Below, one piece after another: positions 1-10,192 of a stretch of 64,000 nt of DNA. The notes beneath the pieces are model-generated. The model was given only the letters and a program-made list of their open reading frames with translations, ran no database searches and was not told the DNA's origin. The stretch covers positions 5,146,001 through 5,210,000 of the forward strand of contig CM066291.1 of assembly GCA_033816765.1 (NCBI GenBank). The letters run 5' to 3'. This stretch comes from Nothopassalora personata. Its lineage: Eukaryota; Ascomycota; Dothideomycetes; Mycosphaerellales; Mycosphaerellaceae. A program made the translations under genes and the position numbers. Every line of letters starts with the position of its first letter. The stretch's first letter is position 1.

Positions 1-1
1 A

Positions 2-445
2 AAGCGCGTCGTGCAATGCATGATCCCGGCCTTGCGCAAGAAGTCAAGCTACTGCACGGTGTTGCCGTGCCCTCTGATGTCGGTGGCATCGGAAGCAGCA
101 ATGATGTCTGACGGCTATGCAGGAGTCTTCGAAAAGCACAGCAACTCAGACGAGGTCAAGCTTGCTTCTCAGCACATCTTGCCATGGCTATACAGGCTAG
201 ACGGCGATTACATTGCATCGATACAAAGCAAGCGACCGATGGCTCTGGTCATTCTGGCTCACTATCTAGTATTAATGGCCCAGTATAAGCAGGCTTGGTA
301 CCTCGATGGCTGGGTGGATCACATCATGGAAGCAATCCAGCAGCAACTTCATCCAGCATACCTTCAGTGGCTGCAATGGCCGCTCAGTGCCTTGCGTCAG
401 AACGGCGAGAGAGCAGCGGCACAAGAATCGAGCGCCAGTGCTTGA
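2..445 (+). CDS. Zn2Cys6-type transcription factor, C-terminal part (5' end outside window)
   Basis: The frame is open from the left window edge to a TGA at 443-445, so this is the 3' end of a gene that starts upstream. The visible ~147 residues resemble the C-terminal region of fungal Zn2Cys6 regulators of the Upc2/sterol-uptake-control type: a block beginning RPMALVILAHYLVLMAQYK, then an aromatic 'AWYLDGW' segment, then a short 'YLQWLQWP' close to the stop. The DNA-binding zinc cluster would lie outside the window, so the class is inferred from the C-terminal pattern only. Such proteins act in the nucleus as transcriptional regulators; target genes cannot be told from here. The last ~15 residues (ERAAAQESSASA) look like a disordered tail. 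Confidence is moderate for the family and low for any specific role. Confidence 0.6.
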   Translation, partial: KRVVQCMIPALRKKSSYCTVLPCPLMSVASEAAMMSDGYAGVFEKHSNSDEVKLASQHILPWLYRLDGDYIASIQSKRPMALVILAHYLVLMAQYKQAWYLDGWVDHIMEAIQQQLHPAYLQWLQWPLSALRQNGERAAAQESSASA

Positions 446-734
446 AGGAAATGTTCCATGGCGACATGAGGCGCGACACTGATTTGATGCCAAAAACGAG
501 ATACCCCGAAAGCAGTTTTACCAATTTTATGAAGTATACGAAGCTGTCAGCAGCAGCAACCCCTCACAAGCACGATTCATCGCCGCCGCGATGGTGAAAG
601 TCTGAAGGCTCACCTCGCTCATCCCAACGTTGCTTTCGTTGCGATCAGTCAAGTGGTACTACCCACCTTCACTTGCTCAAGTGCCAAATCTGGACCCTTC
701 TTTCCTGTTCCCTTATCAGCTCCAGCCAGTCACT

Positions 735-1903
735 TTACAGCAACCAAGGCCGGAACAGCCTGGCGACGTGGTTCTCGTTCGCTTCGGGGACACCGTACAC
801 ATCCTCAGAGTAGTAGTTGCACTTGCCCTCGGCACAAGTCCAGAACCCCAACCCCTTCTTCCCCTCATCCTTGCAGATCTTGTCCTGGCGACTTGGTACG
901 TTGCAGTAGCAGCCCGGGTTCTCATTACTGACGCCCTTGCCGTCGGCCCAGCTGACCCAGCCATACTCACACTTGCTCTTCATGGTGGCGTAGCACATCT
1001 TATTGGTGCATACCCAGTAGGGTCGTCCTGCGTTGCCATTCTCGTTGTCAGGCTGGGTGATACGGTAAGTGGCTGGTTCGTAGCAGAAGCGACAGAACTT
1101 GCTGGCGAGATGGAACACATCGCGTCCAGTTGGTGGAGTGTAGTAAGGTGGATTGCCGTCAACGGACGTGGCACTGGCAGAATCGTGATCGACAGGCTTG
1201 ATGTCAGCAGGCTTTGTATCGACAGGCTTGGTGTCGGTGGCCTCGTTGTTGTTAGACTCGCTGTCGTCGACATCGTCTGCTTTGCGCTGCTTCTCCTTAG
1301 CGTTGACGTTGGGCAGCTGTGTCGGTGAGTGGTTCTCTGAGGCTTCGTAGGCTGTCTCCTTCTTGATGAATGCGGCTTGATTGCTACCAGCCTCTAGAGC
1401 AGAGCTGGCTGCTGGTGTGGCGTTGCCGAGTGAGATATTTTCGAAGGCATCGGCAACGCTGTCAACGTCCAGCACCTGCCATGAGTCATTCATTGGCGCT
1501 GCGAGAGACTGTCAGTCAAGCCGAAAACACGGTAAATGACCGCGGTAGCCATTTCCATAGGAGGAACATGCACGGGGCTGTAGTCTGTCACGAGTCGGGG
1601 TGCGGACGACGACCTGGACTCACGAGTTGCGTGTCCCTCCGGCATAGTTGATGGGAGTTTGGCTTCACCGTGGGTAGCCTCCTTGACAGGCGATGTCGCT
1701 GGCGTCTCGATCTTGGTCATGCCGGTGGGGTGAAGTATGCGATTCGATGTCGATGCGGACGATGCGTAGGTCGAAGAATACTGATCAAGTTCGGAAAGCA
1801 AAGCACCATGGATATTTCGTGTTGAAGATGAGGGAGAATTTAAAGGAGCTCTTACAGCCAAGGCTGCAAGAAGCCGTGCCAGCTCAGCTTCAAGCGTTTG
1901 CAT
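735..1903 (-). CDS. GRF-type zinc-finger protein, two exons
   Basis: Model: exon 1 1903-1624, intron 1623-1499 (125 nt, GTGAGT donor, CTGAC branch point, GCAG acceptor), exon 2 1498-735, giving ~347 residues. The splice is phase-compatible (phase 1) and links two open frames that would otherwise overlap by 4 nt. Exon 1 begins with a helical, Ala/Leu-rich stretch (MQTLEAELARLLAALAVRA); the middle is acidic and low-complexity with repeated 'DTKP/DIKP' units. The C-terminal third has two Cys clusters: CRFCYEP...YWVCTNKMC, then CYCNVPSRQ...FWTCAEGKC. Both match the GRF zinc-finger pattern (CxxC, or CxC in the second; aromatic-x-C; x4-5; C). GRF fingers bind single-stranded nucleic acid in proteins such as APE2, TOP3A and NEIL3; no catalytic domain is present here, so the role is unknown. 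If the intron is not real, exon 2 alone could start at the ATG at 1493. Confidence 0.6.
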
Positions 1904-2382
1904 ACAAACGCTGGTTCTTCCACCAGCTTCCACTTGGTACTATCTGAATAGAATTACAGCCCGATCGTCGTACTTTGACGTTATACGTAGATGTATGACG
2001 CTGATTGGTTGCACAAGCTTGTGTGTGCAGCCAGCGTTCTGGTAGAGCCTTGTGCTCATATATTCTCGAAGGTACGGAGTCGTACAACGATTCCACACAA
2101 TGCCCATCCAACACGTATTCTTGTGCTATTGCAGGCCGAACTCTTGTTGTAACAGGAAAGCCGCTTGCATGGTCTTTTCAATGCAGTTGACATAAATAGC
2201 CAGTGGTCATGTGGCTCAACAATCTGGATATGTGACCATGCCAAGTATCAACGACCTGCTGAGCAGACGTTGCTTCCACTTCACCAATCCTTAGGGGGGA
2301 TCGCACGCTCTGCAAACGCTGGATGGAGACAGGACCACAGTAAGTCCCGTATTCCCACTATTCCTCACATCCTCCGACATAA

Positions 2383-3193
2383 TGCAGTCTCAAAAGCGTC
2401 TCGACCAAGATCATCGTCGGTGGCGATGTCAACGAAACGACTTTCTACGCGCATCCGACACTGTTGAGTCAGCACTCGGATTTCCACCGAAATATCACCC
2501 ACCCGCCGCGCCCCAACAGGCATTGCTGGGCCGATAGCAGTCCGCAAGTCTGTCGAATCTGGACCAGAGGGAATCCTCCAATGAAAAGAGCGCCTGCATT
2601 TGACCCAACTGACCTTGCTGCAGTCTCACTAAAGTTCAAATCATCATCCGCGCATGTGAAGTTGACAACATCAAGACCTTCCACATTAGCGAAGACACTT
2701 TAACCCGCGACTTCGACTTCTCCGCCGCAGCACTCAAGAAGGATGTGGAAAGAGACTACCACCGGCAGGGTAGATCCACCAGAGGAGGGCCCGGAGCTTA
2801 TCAACACATTCTTGAGCTTCGCAACGGCTGGCGCGCGCGATTTACTATTTACTCAATCGAAGACGGCAACACGGACGACGAAGATGAAGGCCAGGAATGG
2901 ATTCGTCTCGCAGGATGCTGGCTCCTTGGTTGGCGATAGACTGCAGTCAGCAACCTTCGAAGACGCAGTGATGGACGTTATCTGCTCGAAGATATACGAG
3001 TCGTACAGATAGATACCCATTCGATCTCTACCTGCTTACCTATCCAAACACCAACACTCTCCGTCGACTGAGTGTCGATGTCGCCGCCTGGAAGGGGCCG
3101 AAACAACGGTTCAAGGATCGGAAATATGACCCGCCCGGGAGCGAGGTTACGCATGATCTCCTTAATCGCCATGACAAGCACCACGGAAAATAA
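2383..3193 (+). pseudogene. BTB/POZ-domain gene, broken by frameshifts
   Basis: Pieces of a fungal BTB protein lie in order on the plus strand but in changing frames. First comes 'TKIIVGGDVNETTFYAHPT' (about 2404-2500), a typical BTB start. A second BTB start, 'KVQIIIRACEVDNIKTFHIS', follows at 2631-2745 and leads into FSAAALKKD. The family continuation 'EEGPELINTFLSF' is one frame over (about 2745-2830), then 'EWIRLAGCWLLG' is back in the previous frame, then 'DRLQSATFEDAVMDVICSKI', then a C-terminal region ending at the TAA at 3191-3193 in a third frame. At least four frame changes without splice sites at the breaks argue for a pseudogene. The two BTB starts in tandem suggest a partial internal duplication or fusion of two copies. 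BTB proteins of this kind are usually substrate adaptors; nothing here looks translatable as a whole. Confidence 0.6.
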
Positions 3194-3708
3194 GCGCGAT
3201 AAACACCTGCCATTCTTCCCGACTGACTGCGCCTACCACTCGCACGGTTCTGCTGGTCATTGCTACAGAGATGGTCCTGGACGGCAAGCATTAGCAATCT
3301 GTACAAGACCTTCACCTAGTATAGTTACATGACACTGACAGAAAGCAGCAGCGCTACTACGCCAGTAAATCGCCGATCGGCGCGCCCAGACGGAGAGAAC
3401 CTCGAAAGCTAAATAAGAGAAAGGTGCCGAAGAGCTCACGACAAAGTTTCGTCAACGACAAGTCATACTCTGAATGGTGCTTGTAGGTTTCAGGTTTGAG
3501 ATTTTTGGTGCTACGCTAGGAGCGGGAAAATGTGAGGTCTTGCTTCAAAGGCTTGTCGTGATATCTAGCGAGCATGCGACGGGCCATCAAGGCTGCCGTG
3601 ATGCTGTTACTGATCCTATACAGATCGTACGGAGCCATCTGGTCATGTGGCTCTGGCAGTACTGTCGCTACCAACACCCTCCATTACAGTTCCAGTACCT
3701 CCCCTCAT
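3194..3708. other. Intergenic, no gene seen
   Basis: About 515 bases between the BTB remnant and the 3' end of the subtilase gene. Only short overlapping frames without recognisable motifs are present. It probably holds the subtilase 3' UTR and terminator, but no specific signal stands out. Confidence 0.5.
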
Positions 3709-4979
3709 CTACGCGTCAATACCATTATAAGCTAACAAAGTCGGGCTCCCATCACCAACATCCTGAATAACGTCCTCCGTAGCAAGCTCCCGGATCCTCG
3801 AGCACAGCTCAGCCGGCGAGCGTGGTCCCTCAAGGCCGATAAGGTACGCCGCCAGCCCAGCAATATGCGGACACGCCATACTCGTCCCACTAATCGTCCT
3901 CGTCGCCGTCTTTCCTCCAATCCACGAGCTGAGAATCTGCTCACCGGGCGCAAAAATGTCCAAGACCTCACCAAAGTTCGAGAAGTCAGATCGAGAATCA
4001 GCTTCGTTGGTGGCACCGACTGTGCAAGCTCCTGGAGCAGAGGCAGGAGAAGAGTCCTTGGCGTCCTCGCCGTCGTTACCAGCTGCGACAGAAATGAAAG
4101 CGCCTTCGGCTACGGCTTGCTCGATGGCGTCGTTGGTGGTTTGGGAAAAGGTGCCGCCGAGGGACATGGAGAGGACTGTACGGTCGATGTGGCCGGACTC
4201 TTTGGCGTGGTTTACGGCCCATTCGACGCCGCGGAGGACGCCGGAGTTGGTGCCTGAGCCGTCGCTGCCGAGGACTTTGACGCCTATGATGGAGGCTTTC
4301 TTGGCCTGAGACATGTTAGATGGCGGTGAATGTCGGCAGGGTTCTAAGCACTTACAACGCCGTATGTCTTGCCAGCAGCGGTACCCGAGCAATGTGTACC
4401 ATGACCTTGGCCGTCAGAGTCATCTTCTCCACGGATAAAGTTGGCACCCATGGTGGCACGACCCTCAAACTCATTGTGCTCGGTGTAGACACCAGTATCG
4501 ATCACATAGATGAAGGAGCCCTCGCCAGCAGACTCGTCGTAGATGTAGCTGTTGGAGCCGCTCTCACGGTGCGAAATACGGCCAAGTCCCCAAGTGGATG
4601 AGTTCTGGACGACCTGTGTTGCATTGGCCAAAGGAGCAATCTTTCGGTTGAGGTAGCCGTAGGGAACAGTGGCGTAGACCTTGCTGTCAGGCTCGACGTG
4701 CTTGATGGCGCCAAGAGTTTCGAGGATGTCAAGAACACCATCGTCACCATCGAAAGTAAATCCCTTTACACCTCCGATGGTGTAGTTGTAGGTTGATTCC
4801 ACGCCAGCGACGTCCAGCACAGTCGACAGGACAGCCTCAAGGAGCTCGTTGTCCTCGACTCTGGCGATGTATTTCCCAGAGATGGTCTCTGCGCTCTGTG
4901 TCCTGATGATGGTCGGCTTGGCCAATGCTGCCGGCAGCACGGCTGAAGCAGCCAAGAGGATGTCGATAAACGAAGGCAT
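3709..4979 (-). CDS. Secreted subtilisin-like serine protease (S8, proteinase K family)
   Basis: Exon 1 4979-4356, intron 4355-4306 (50 nt, GTAAGT...CAG, phase 0), exon 2 4305-3709; 406 residues. The first true ATG is at 4979. A signal peptide ends near residue 20 (LLAASAVLPAALA). An inhibitor-I9 propeptide follows (about 25-107, starting GKYIARVED), then a peptidase S8 domain with the full triad: Asp161 in YVIDTGV, His193 in GHGTHCSGTAAG and Ser350 in GTSMACPHIAG, plus the oxyanion Asn285 in AAGNDG. Size and order match fungal alkaline proteases such as oryzin and cuticle-degrading proteases, so it should be an extracellular endopeptidase for nutrition or substrate attack. It is the only clearly functional gene between the BTB and Ras-like remnants. 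A TATA-like box lies about 120 nt upstream of the ATG. Confidence 0.93.
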
Positions 4980-5096
4980 TATCAAAGAGCGAATGAGTGG
5001 ATACTTGTAGCAAGCTGTAATGACTGACTGAGCAGTGCTGCAACTACCTTACAAGGACTGTTGATGAAAGGAACCCATCACGGGCGAGCCGACCTT

Positions 5097-5104
5097 CTAT
5101 ATAG
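5097..5104 (-). promoter_or_regulatory. TATA-like box of the subtilase gene
   Basis: The palindromic octamer ctatatag lies ~118 nt upstream of the subtilase ATG at 4979, a usual distance for a fungal TATA element. Assigned by position and sequence only. Confidence 0.4.
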
Positions 5105-5818
5105 CACTTATGAAGAAGTCCTCAGGCAAGATGTTGCGATGCATCTGTCGCCTGATGTTGCTTATCAGTGATGCCGATCCGAACTCGCCGATTGGAACGC
5201 TACAGCATTCTTCATTAGCTGCAAGAAGAGGAGATCATGGCTCTTGGTATTGCTCTCTGATGTGGATGGTGTAAAGAACGACATCAGTGTTTCACAATGC
5301 ATTCGAACAGCTAGAGGAAGGGTGAAGGAGGCTGCTATGTCTTGTGATTGGATCACCATGTCCAAGGAGAACAGAGGCGTGATGCAGACTACGGCTCGGG
5401 TATGCATAGCAGAGGCCAAATTATCATCAGTCATCATTATTCTGATGCAGGTCTTCGGTTCTTCTTCCATTCTACGATGCATCCGTCGGGGAAAGCATTG
5501 GGTCAAGTCTTGGTATAAAGTAGAACGATCCTGGTTCGAGTAGGAGTTAAGCCAGCCAAGAGGGAAGCGCATGAGGTATCCGCAATGCCGTGTAGCCAGA
5601 TTCCAATGGTCTGCGATGGTTCAGAGGCGCTCTTCGGCGAGTTCTGATGTGATGTTGATGAACAAGCATGGATTGGCCAGCTTCTCGATGAAGCCAAGAT
5701 GTGGCGAAATGCTTGTCTTGCAGCGGCTGAGATGTGGCGACCGTCTGCCCGCCGATCGCGGGATTGCCAATTATCCTGGACTTGACGAATGACTGTTCTC
5801 GAGCATGAACGACATGTC

Positions 5819-5833
5819 GTGTGTGTGTGTGTG
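5819..5833. repeat. (GT)n dinucleotide repeat
   Basis: About seven uninterrupted GT units; a simple microsatellite in non-coding DNA. Confidence 0.85.
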
Positions 5834-6463
5834 CAATTGGAGATGAACAGATAGGAGGAGGAATGGTGAGTGTAGAAGAGAAGGCAGAAGTCGATGCACA
5901 GAGAAGCCTGAAGATCGATTTCGGCGAAATGTTCCACCGTGATTCCGCCCGCCTCCTCCTTTTAGAGTTCTGCTTGCCATGCATGAGGTGCCACTTGCGC
6001 ATTTCATTTCTGTCTATGATGCAGGCTGTGTTGACCAAGAGGTAACCCGATGCCACGGAAGGTAGAGATTTCAGCACATATCTCGATGCGCTGTTCTTGG
6101 AGATATTTACGAAGAAGCTTCGTTCGAAGCCTAAAAATTGCTATGCAGCGAGGAATGAAGCGCACCAGGACACATTTTGTGGATCATGGACTGGGGACGG
6201 GCCTTATCCACGACGATTGGAAGCATGCCAGAAGTTCTTCCCAATAGATGAATTGGTGCTATTGGGCCTCGAGATATCAGACGCCAAGGTCCTCGCGAAC
6301 TGCCAGCGAGTGAGTAGACCGTGGAATTGCCATCATCCAGGGATCCAGTCAGGCGCAGGAACGTCTTCTAATCGGAAGGACGAGTCAAACAGCACTCAGT
6401 CAAAGGGAAGAAAGTGTCCTCAATGAGTACCTGCGATACTCTCCAACACTCAGCCTTCATTAG

Positions 6464-7187
6464 GAGGCAGTCAACATCCTGATGCTCGGCACTGGAGGAG
6501 TCGGTAAAAAGTGCTTAACAGCTCGAACAAGCCTTCTGAAAATGTTCACCGCTAACAACAAGGCTGACAATCCGACCCAGTCCGTACGCCGTTGCTTCAT
6601 GGAGCCGATCGACCCGACCTGGAACGGTAGTGACACAATGCAGAAGGTCGACATACATGGCGAAAATGTCCGAGTTGAGTGGCCGTCGCTCTCGGACCAG
6701 CATCTTCACGGGGACTTTGATTCCGGCCAAGCAATGATTCGAATAGCAGAAGCATGTATCCTCGTCCTACTCCACCACGTCCCGGAACAGCTTCGACACG
6801 ATGCAAGCAATGTGCCACCAGTACATAAGGTCCCAACCGAAGGACGAAAAGCGCCCACACGTCTTGCTTGTAGTGGCCACGAAGGTTGGTGTGGCGAAGC
6901 TCTGGATGACAACATCGACCGGTCTCGAAGGGAGGCGCTTCGCCGATAGTATTGGAGCTCTGTTCATGTTCACCCCGGCGCAAGAGGATATCGGGACCAT
7001 GTCGAAAGATGTGTTGAACATCGTTCGTCATGTGCTGTACCGTAGAGCCGAGGTCAGCATGCGTGCTCAGGTAGAGGTGGGTCCAGCTGGACACAGTGTT
7101 GTTGCGGAGGAGCCCTCCGAAAACCCGCCAAAGAGGTCATGTGGACAGTTGAGGACGTTCTGGACGAGGCTGCCAGGGTGGCCTTGA
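6464..7187 (+). pseudogene. Ras-like small GTPase remnant with degenerate nucleotide-binding motifs
   Basis: The order of a Ras-family protein is recognisable. It begins 'VNILMLGTGGVGKKCLTAR' (P-loop, 6473-6530) in one frame, runs through 'KVDIHGENVRVEW' and 'EACILV' (about 6760), then continues one frame over as 'YSTTSRNSFDTM...KRPHVLLVVATKV', 'FADSIGALFM' and 'VLNIVRHVLYRR' (to about 7050). The switch is explained by one extra C at ~6766 (GTC-C-TAC). The GTP-binding elements are damaged: the P-loop Ser/Thr after GK is Lys, the DTAGQE motif is gone (WPSLSDQHLHGDF in its place), and the TKxD motif reads TKVG. Damage to three motifs plus a frameshift points to a pseudogene rather than a sequencing error. 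There is no in-frame ATG before the P-loop: a TAG stands at 6461. The C-terminus has no CAAX box. It lies 0.2 kb from a broken HET gene. Confidence 0.65.
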
Positions 7188-7329
7188 GGGTCAGCCTGCG
7201 GACCAGGCTGTAGCACCGCAGAGCTCATCAAGTCCCGTGACCATGTCTTTAGTGGTGCGTCCATCCTACTGGCTTGGAACTATTGTCAGAGACTGTCCAA
7301 AGGGGTCCGCATCTGATGCGGCGACCTTA

Positions 7330-8690
7330 GCCTTGACTGGGAGCGTCATGGAAATTCGCTGCTGTCGTTTGCGGCCAGTCTGTCCAGCCTTTCTTTTCGC
7401 GCCCTCCAGTACCTCCTGCTCAATTTTGTCGAGCTCCTCACGTCACTTCCCTTGCAGGCCGAGAGCTTTCCACAAGTCGTCTTCACGCACTTCCAAAGCA
7501 TCCACAATAACATCGAAGTCGGAAGCGTATCCCGCTTCCTGGTCACGAAGATACTGAAACGCCTCAACGACAAGCTCAAGACAAGACTGGCCGTAGTCCG
7601 GGCGCAACGGCGCCTGTGCCTTCCGTAATCGTTAGAAGGCCATAGATCCGCTCTGGCGGACCGTGACATAACTTCCTCCTGGACGTCTTCAGGGCGAACG
7701 ATAGTGAAATCGTTTCTACGGAAAGCCCGACTGTTCTCAGAACATCACTATAATGAGTTGCTAATCTTGTCAGTGCAATAGCAGATTCATCGTTAGGCAC
7801 TGGAGCCAATCCTCGCAACCAGGTGCGAGATAAGTCAAGAACTTCAGTCTTACCTATAAAGTATGCCTCATCTGTGAGCATCCATAACAGATGTAATGGA
7901 TCAAAGCTATCTTCGGAGAGCCAAGAAGTAAGTCTAGATTCTCCCCAGCGGCTGCAATTTCAGGCATGATCCACAGTCGTCGCCAGTAGTCCTGCGCAAA
8001 AAAGTTCCTAAGACCATGCCGAAGTGCAAACGTCAGGAGATCGCTCAAGGAATCTATACAGATGTGGAACATTGCAACGACATAGACATATATTTGTGGT
8101 GCTCGCCACAGCCAGAAAGGTAAATAGGTCGAGCTCTGACCCCAGACGTAAGACTCCAGCACGAGCGCCGCTTGCAGTGGGCTTTTCGTGAAAGCACCTT
8201 ATCGAGCAAGGGCTGATGGTAATTGCAGGCAAGACGACTTGACTATCATCGTCGTAACGCCAAGAGTTCTTCATGCCCGTGACGTCCCGCACCATGTGCA
8301 GGGCACCCAAGCACGCAAGCGCACGAGCAGCAGTTTTGAAGGTATCGTAGATCACCGCCACCTGAGCACTCTTCTCCGTATTATCGGCTTGATTCACGCA
8401 GATGGAATCGACCCAGAAGTGCTCATCTGGATAGTGAAGACGCACTTTCCTCATTGCCTCGACGCAAGTCCTCCTGGACGTGAAAGGATTTCCATCGATG
8501 CCGACTATACGTTGATTCTGTTCGTCGCCCCACATGTATGAGATGGCATGATATTCGGGCGCTGGCGATCTACTTCAGGTACTGTTCCCAAGCTACATAT
8601 CGTTCCTGATTCCAGGCAAGAAGCGAAATAGGCGGATCTCGTCTTTGCGATCTTTGAAGGGAGCATGTCGAAATGCACAGGATTGGATCG
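7330..8690 (-). pseudogene. HET (heterokaryon incompatibility) domain gene, multiply broken
   Basis: Read on the minus strand, HET motifs appear in the right order in different frames: 'KDEIRLFRFLPGIRN' (about 8650-8600), 'LGTVPEVDRQRP', then 'EYHAISYMWGDEQNQ' with the long block containing 'HFWVDSICVNQADNTEKSAQV' and 'ARALACLG' (8555-8250). Next come 'DYWRRLWIMPEI' (~7965), 'PPERIYGLLTI' (~7645) and 'DYGQSCLELVVEAFQYL' (~7600-7550) followed by a TGA. At least four frame breaks or stops separate these pieces, and only some could be introns. HET proteins trigger cell death on fusion of unlike strains and are highly variable between isolates, so an inactive allele is plausible. No intact alternative copy is in the window. 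Confidence 0.75.
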
Positions 8691-9226
8691 GCGCATAGTG
8701 AGCGTGTTCAGTGTCGATATTGCAAGCTCGTCAGCGTCTGAGAGTGTCGTAGCAACGTACTATGTCAACGTAGATCGTACAATCCCAGCAGGATCCAGAA
8801 CTGCATCGTATGAGCCAGCACGACGCTTGCAGGTGGGTAAATCGAGATTTCTGCGGTTGGACTGACGGGTGACAGATTATGGTCGTTAGTCCGGTGCTAA
8901 CAAACGCCGTGTCATTGCAGTGGACAGGGCTTGAAGCCGAGCCAGACAGCAATGATATTGATGAAGTTGATGAAGTTGAGAAAAGCTTCTCACAAGCAAA
9001 GTCTCGAACATCTCGATTGATGCAGGTCCAAGCCACCGCAAAGCCATGTGCTGTCGCGGGAAGTGCTGCGCACAGGCGGCCTCAACTCAACATTCATTTT
9101 TCATCTCTACTGTTCTGTTCAGCCTACTGAAGCCTTTGACTGATCTCTCGAAGGCGTTCTGCGCCTCGTTCATCCCCTGCACCCTCTCGCCCTCCGAATG
9201 CACCACCATCGCTCTTTGCCCCTCCC

Positions 9227-10192
9227 TCAACCAGCAACCACATTCAAAACCCCCCCATCCACCGCTAAAATCTGCCCATTGACATAACAATTCTTCGCCA
9301 AAAACAACACCGCCATTCCAATCTCCTCATCCCTCCCCGCCCTCATCAGCGGCACATGTCCCGTCTGCTCAATCTTGCCCTCGGGAAACCCACTCTTATT
9401 CCTGTCATCGGACTCTTTCGCCGTCATTTCGGACGGAAAGTATCCTGGAGCAATACTGTTCACTCGAATCTTCGCCTCTTGAAACTCGCTCGACATAAGT
9501 TTTGTTAAGTGGACTGTTGCGCCTTTCGCAGCGTTGTAAGCAAAGTGTCCCTGGGCGTGCCGCATTAGACCGGACATGGAGGAGATGGTTATGACGCTGG
9601 GAGCGAAGTCTTCGTGGACGCCGGCGGGTCCGTCGTTGCTGGCGCCTTGGGAGCCGAGGGCGGCTTGAAGGAGGGGGAGGAAGGCGACGGTGGTGAAGTA
9701 GACGGATGTCACGTCGGTTGCCATGGTTGTTTGCCAGTCTTCGACGGATTCGTTTTCCCAGAGTTTCTTCTTGAGGTCTTTGGCATCTTCTTCGCCGCCT
9801 CCGCCTTTGGGCCCGGGGATGCCTGCGTTGCAGACTAGGAGGTTGATGTACTTTTCTTTCTTGCCGAGCTCGTCGACTACATTTTGGAGATCCTCCTTCT
9901 TTGTTACGTCGCAGGGTCCGAGAGGAATGATCTGTCCGCCTGTGCGCTCTTGTGCTGGTGTGTGCTCGTTGGCGGCTCTCTCGAGGGCGTCTGTGCGGCG
10001 GCCGGTGATGTAGACTTTCGCACCGTTTGCAGCGAGAGCTTGTGCTGACCTGTTTTGGGTCAGCGTGGTTCATCTGGCATGGAAGTAAGACACTCACATG
10101 AGGCCAATGCCTGTGCCGCCGCCAGTTACAACCGCGACATAGCCCTGCACACCAAAGAGGCGGTTGACATCGAAGTGATGTGTCTCAGCCAT
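9227..10192 (-). CDS. Short-chain dehydrogenase/reductase (SDR), classical type
   Basis: Exon 1 10192-10098, intron 10097-10050 (48 nt, GTGAGT...CAG, phase 2), exon 2 10049-9227; 305 residues. The N-terminal Rossmann motif TGGGTGIGLM spans the splice junction, so the intron is needed for a complete cofactor site. Further signs are LVCNAGIPGP (NAG motif), ITISSMSGL (catalytic Ser), YNAAKGA (the YxxxK pair) and the C-terminal 'NGQILAVDGG'. It should reduce or oxidise a small carbonyl or alcohol with NAD(P)(H) in the cytosol; the substrate cannot be told. The insert KGGGGEEDAKDLKKK after the NAG motif is a lineage-specific loop. Neighbours do not suggest a pathway. Confidence 0.9.

Larger units (their letters stand above)
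4980..6463. other. Intergenic, no gene seen
   Basis: About 1.5 kb upstream of the subtilase gene. It contains its promoter and a short (GT)n run at 5819-5833. Open frames of up to ~175 codons on the minus strand (about 5547-6077) lack domain features and overlap other frames of similar length, so I treat them as chance. Confidence 0.5.

Noticed and set aside
1490..1933. A separate 147-codon minus-strand gene
   Set aside because: A GTGAGT donor within it and an acceptor just before the next ATG are phase-compatible, so it is better read as the first exon of the GRF gene.
5520..5545. tRNA-like T-loop sequence (ggttcgag)
   Set aside because: No acceptor, D-arm or anticodon stem could be paired around it.
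5547..6077. A 176-codon minus-strand gene upstream of the subtilase
   Set aside because: Composition is Ser/His/Arg-rich with a His-Thr run from the GT repeat, no domain, and competing frames are present.
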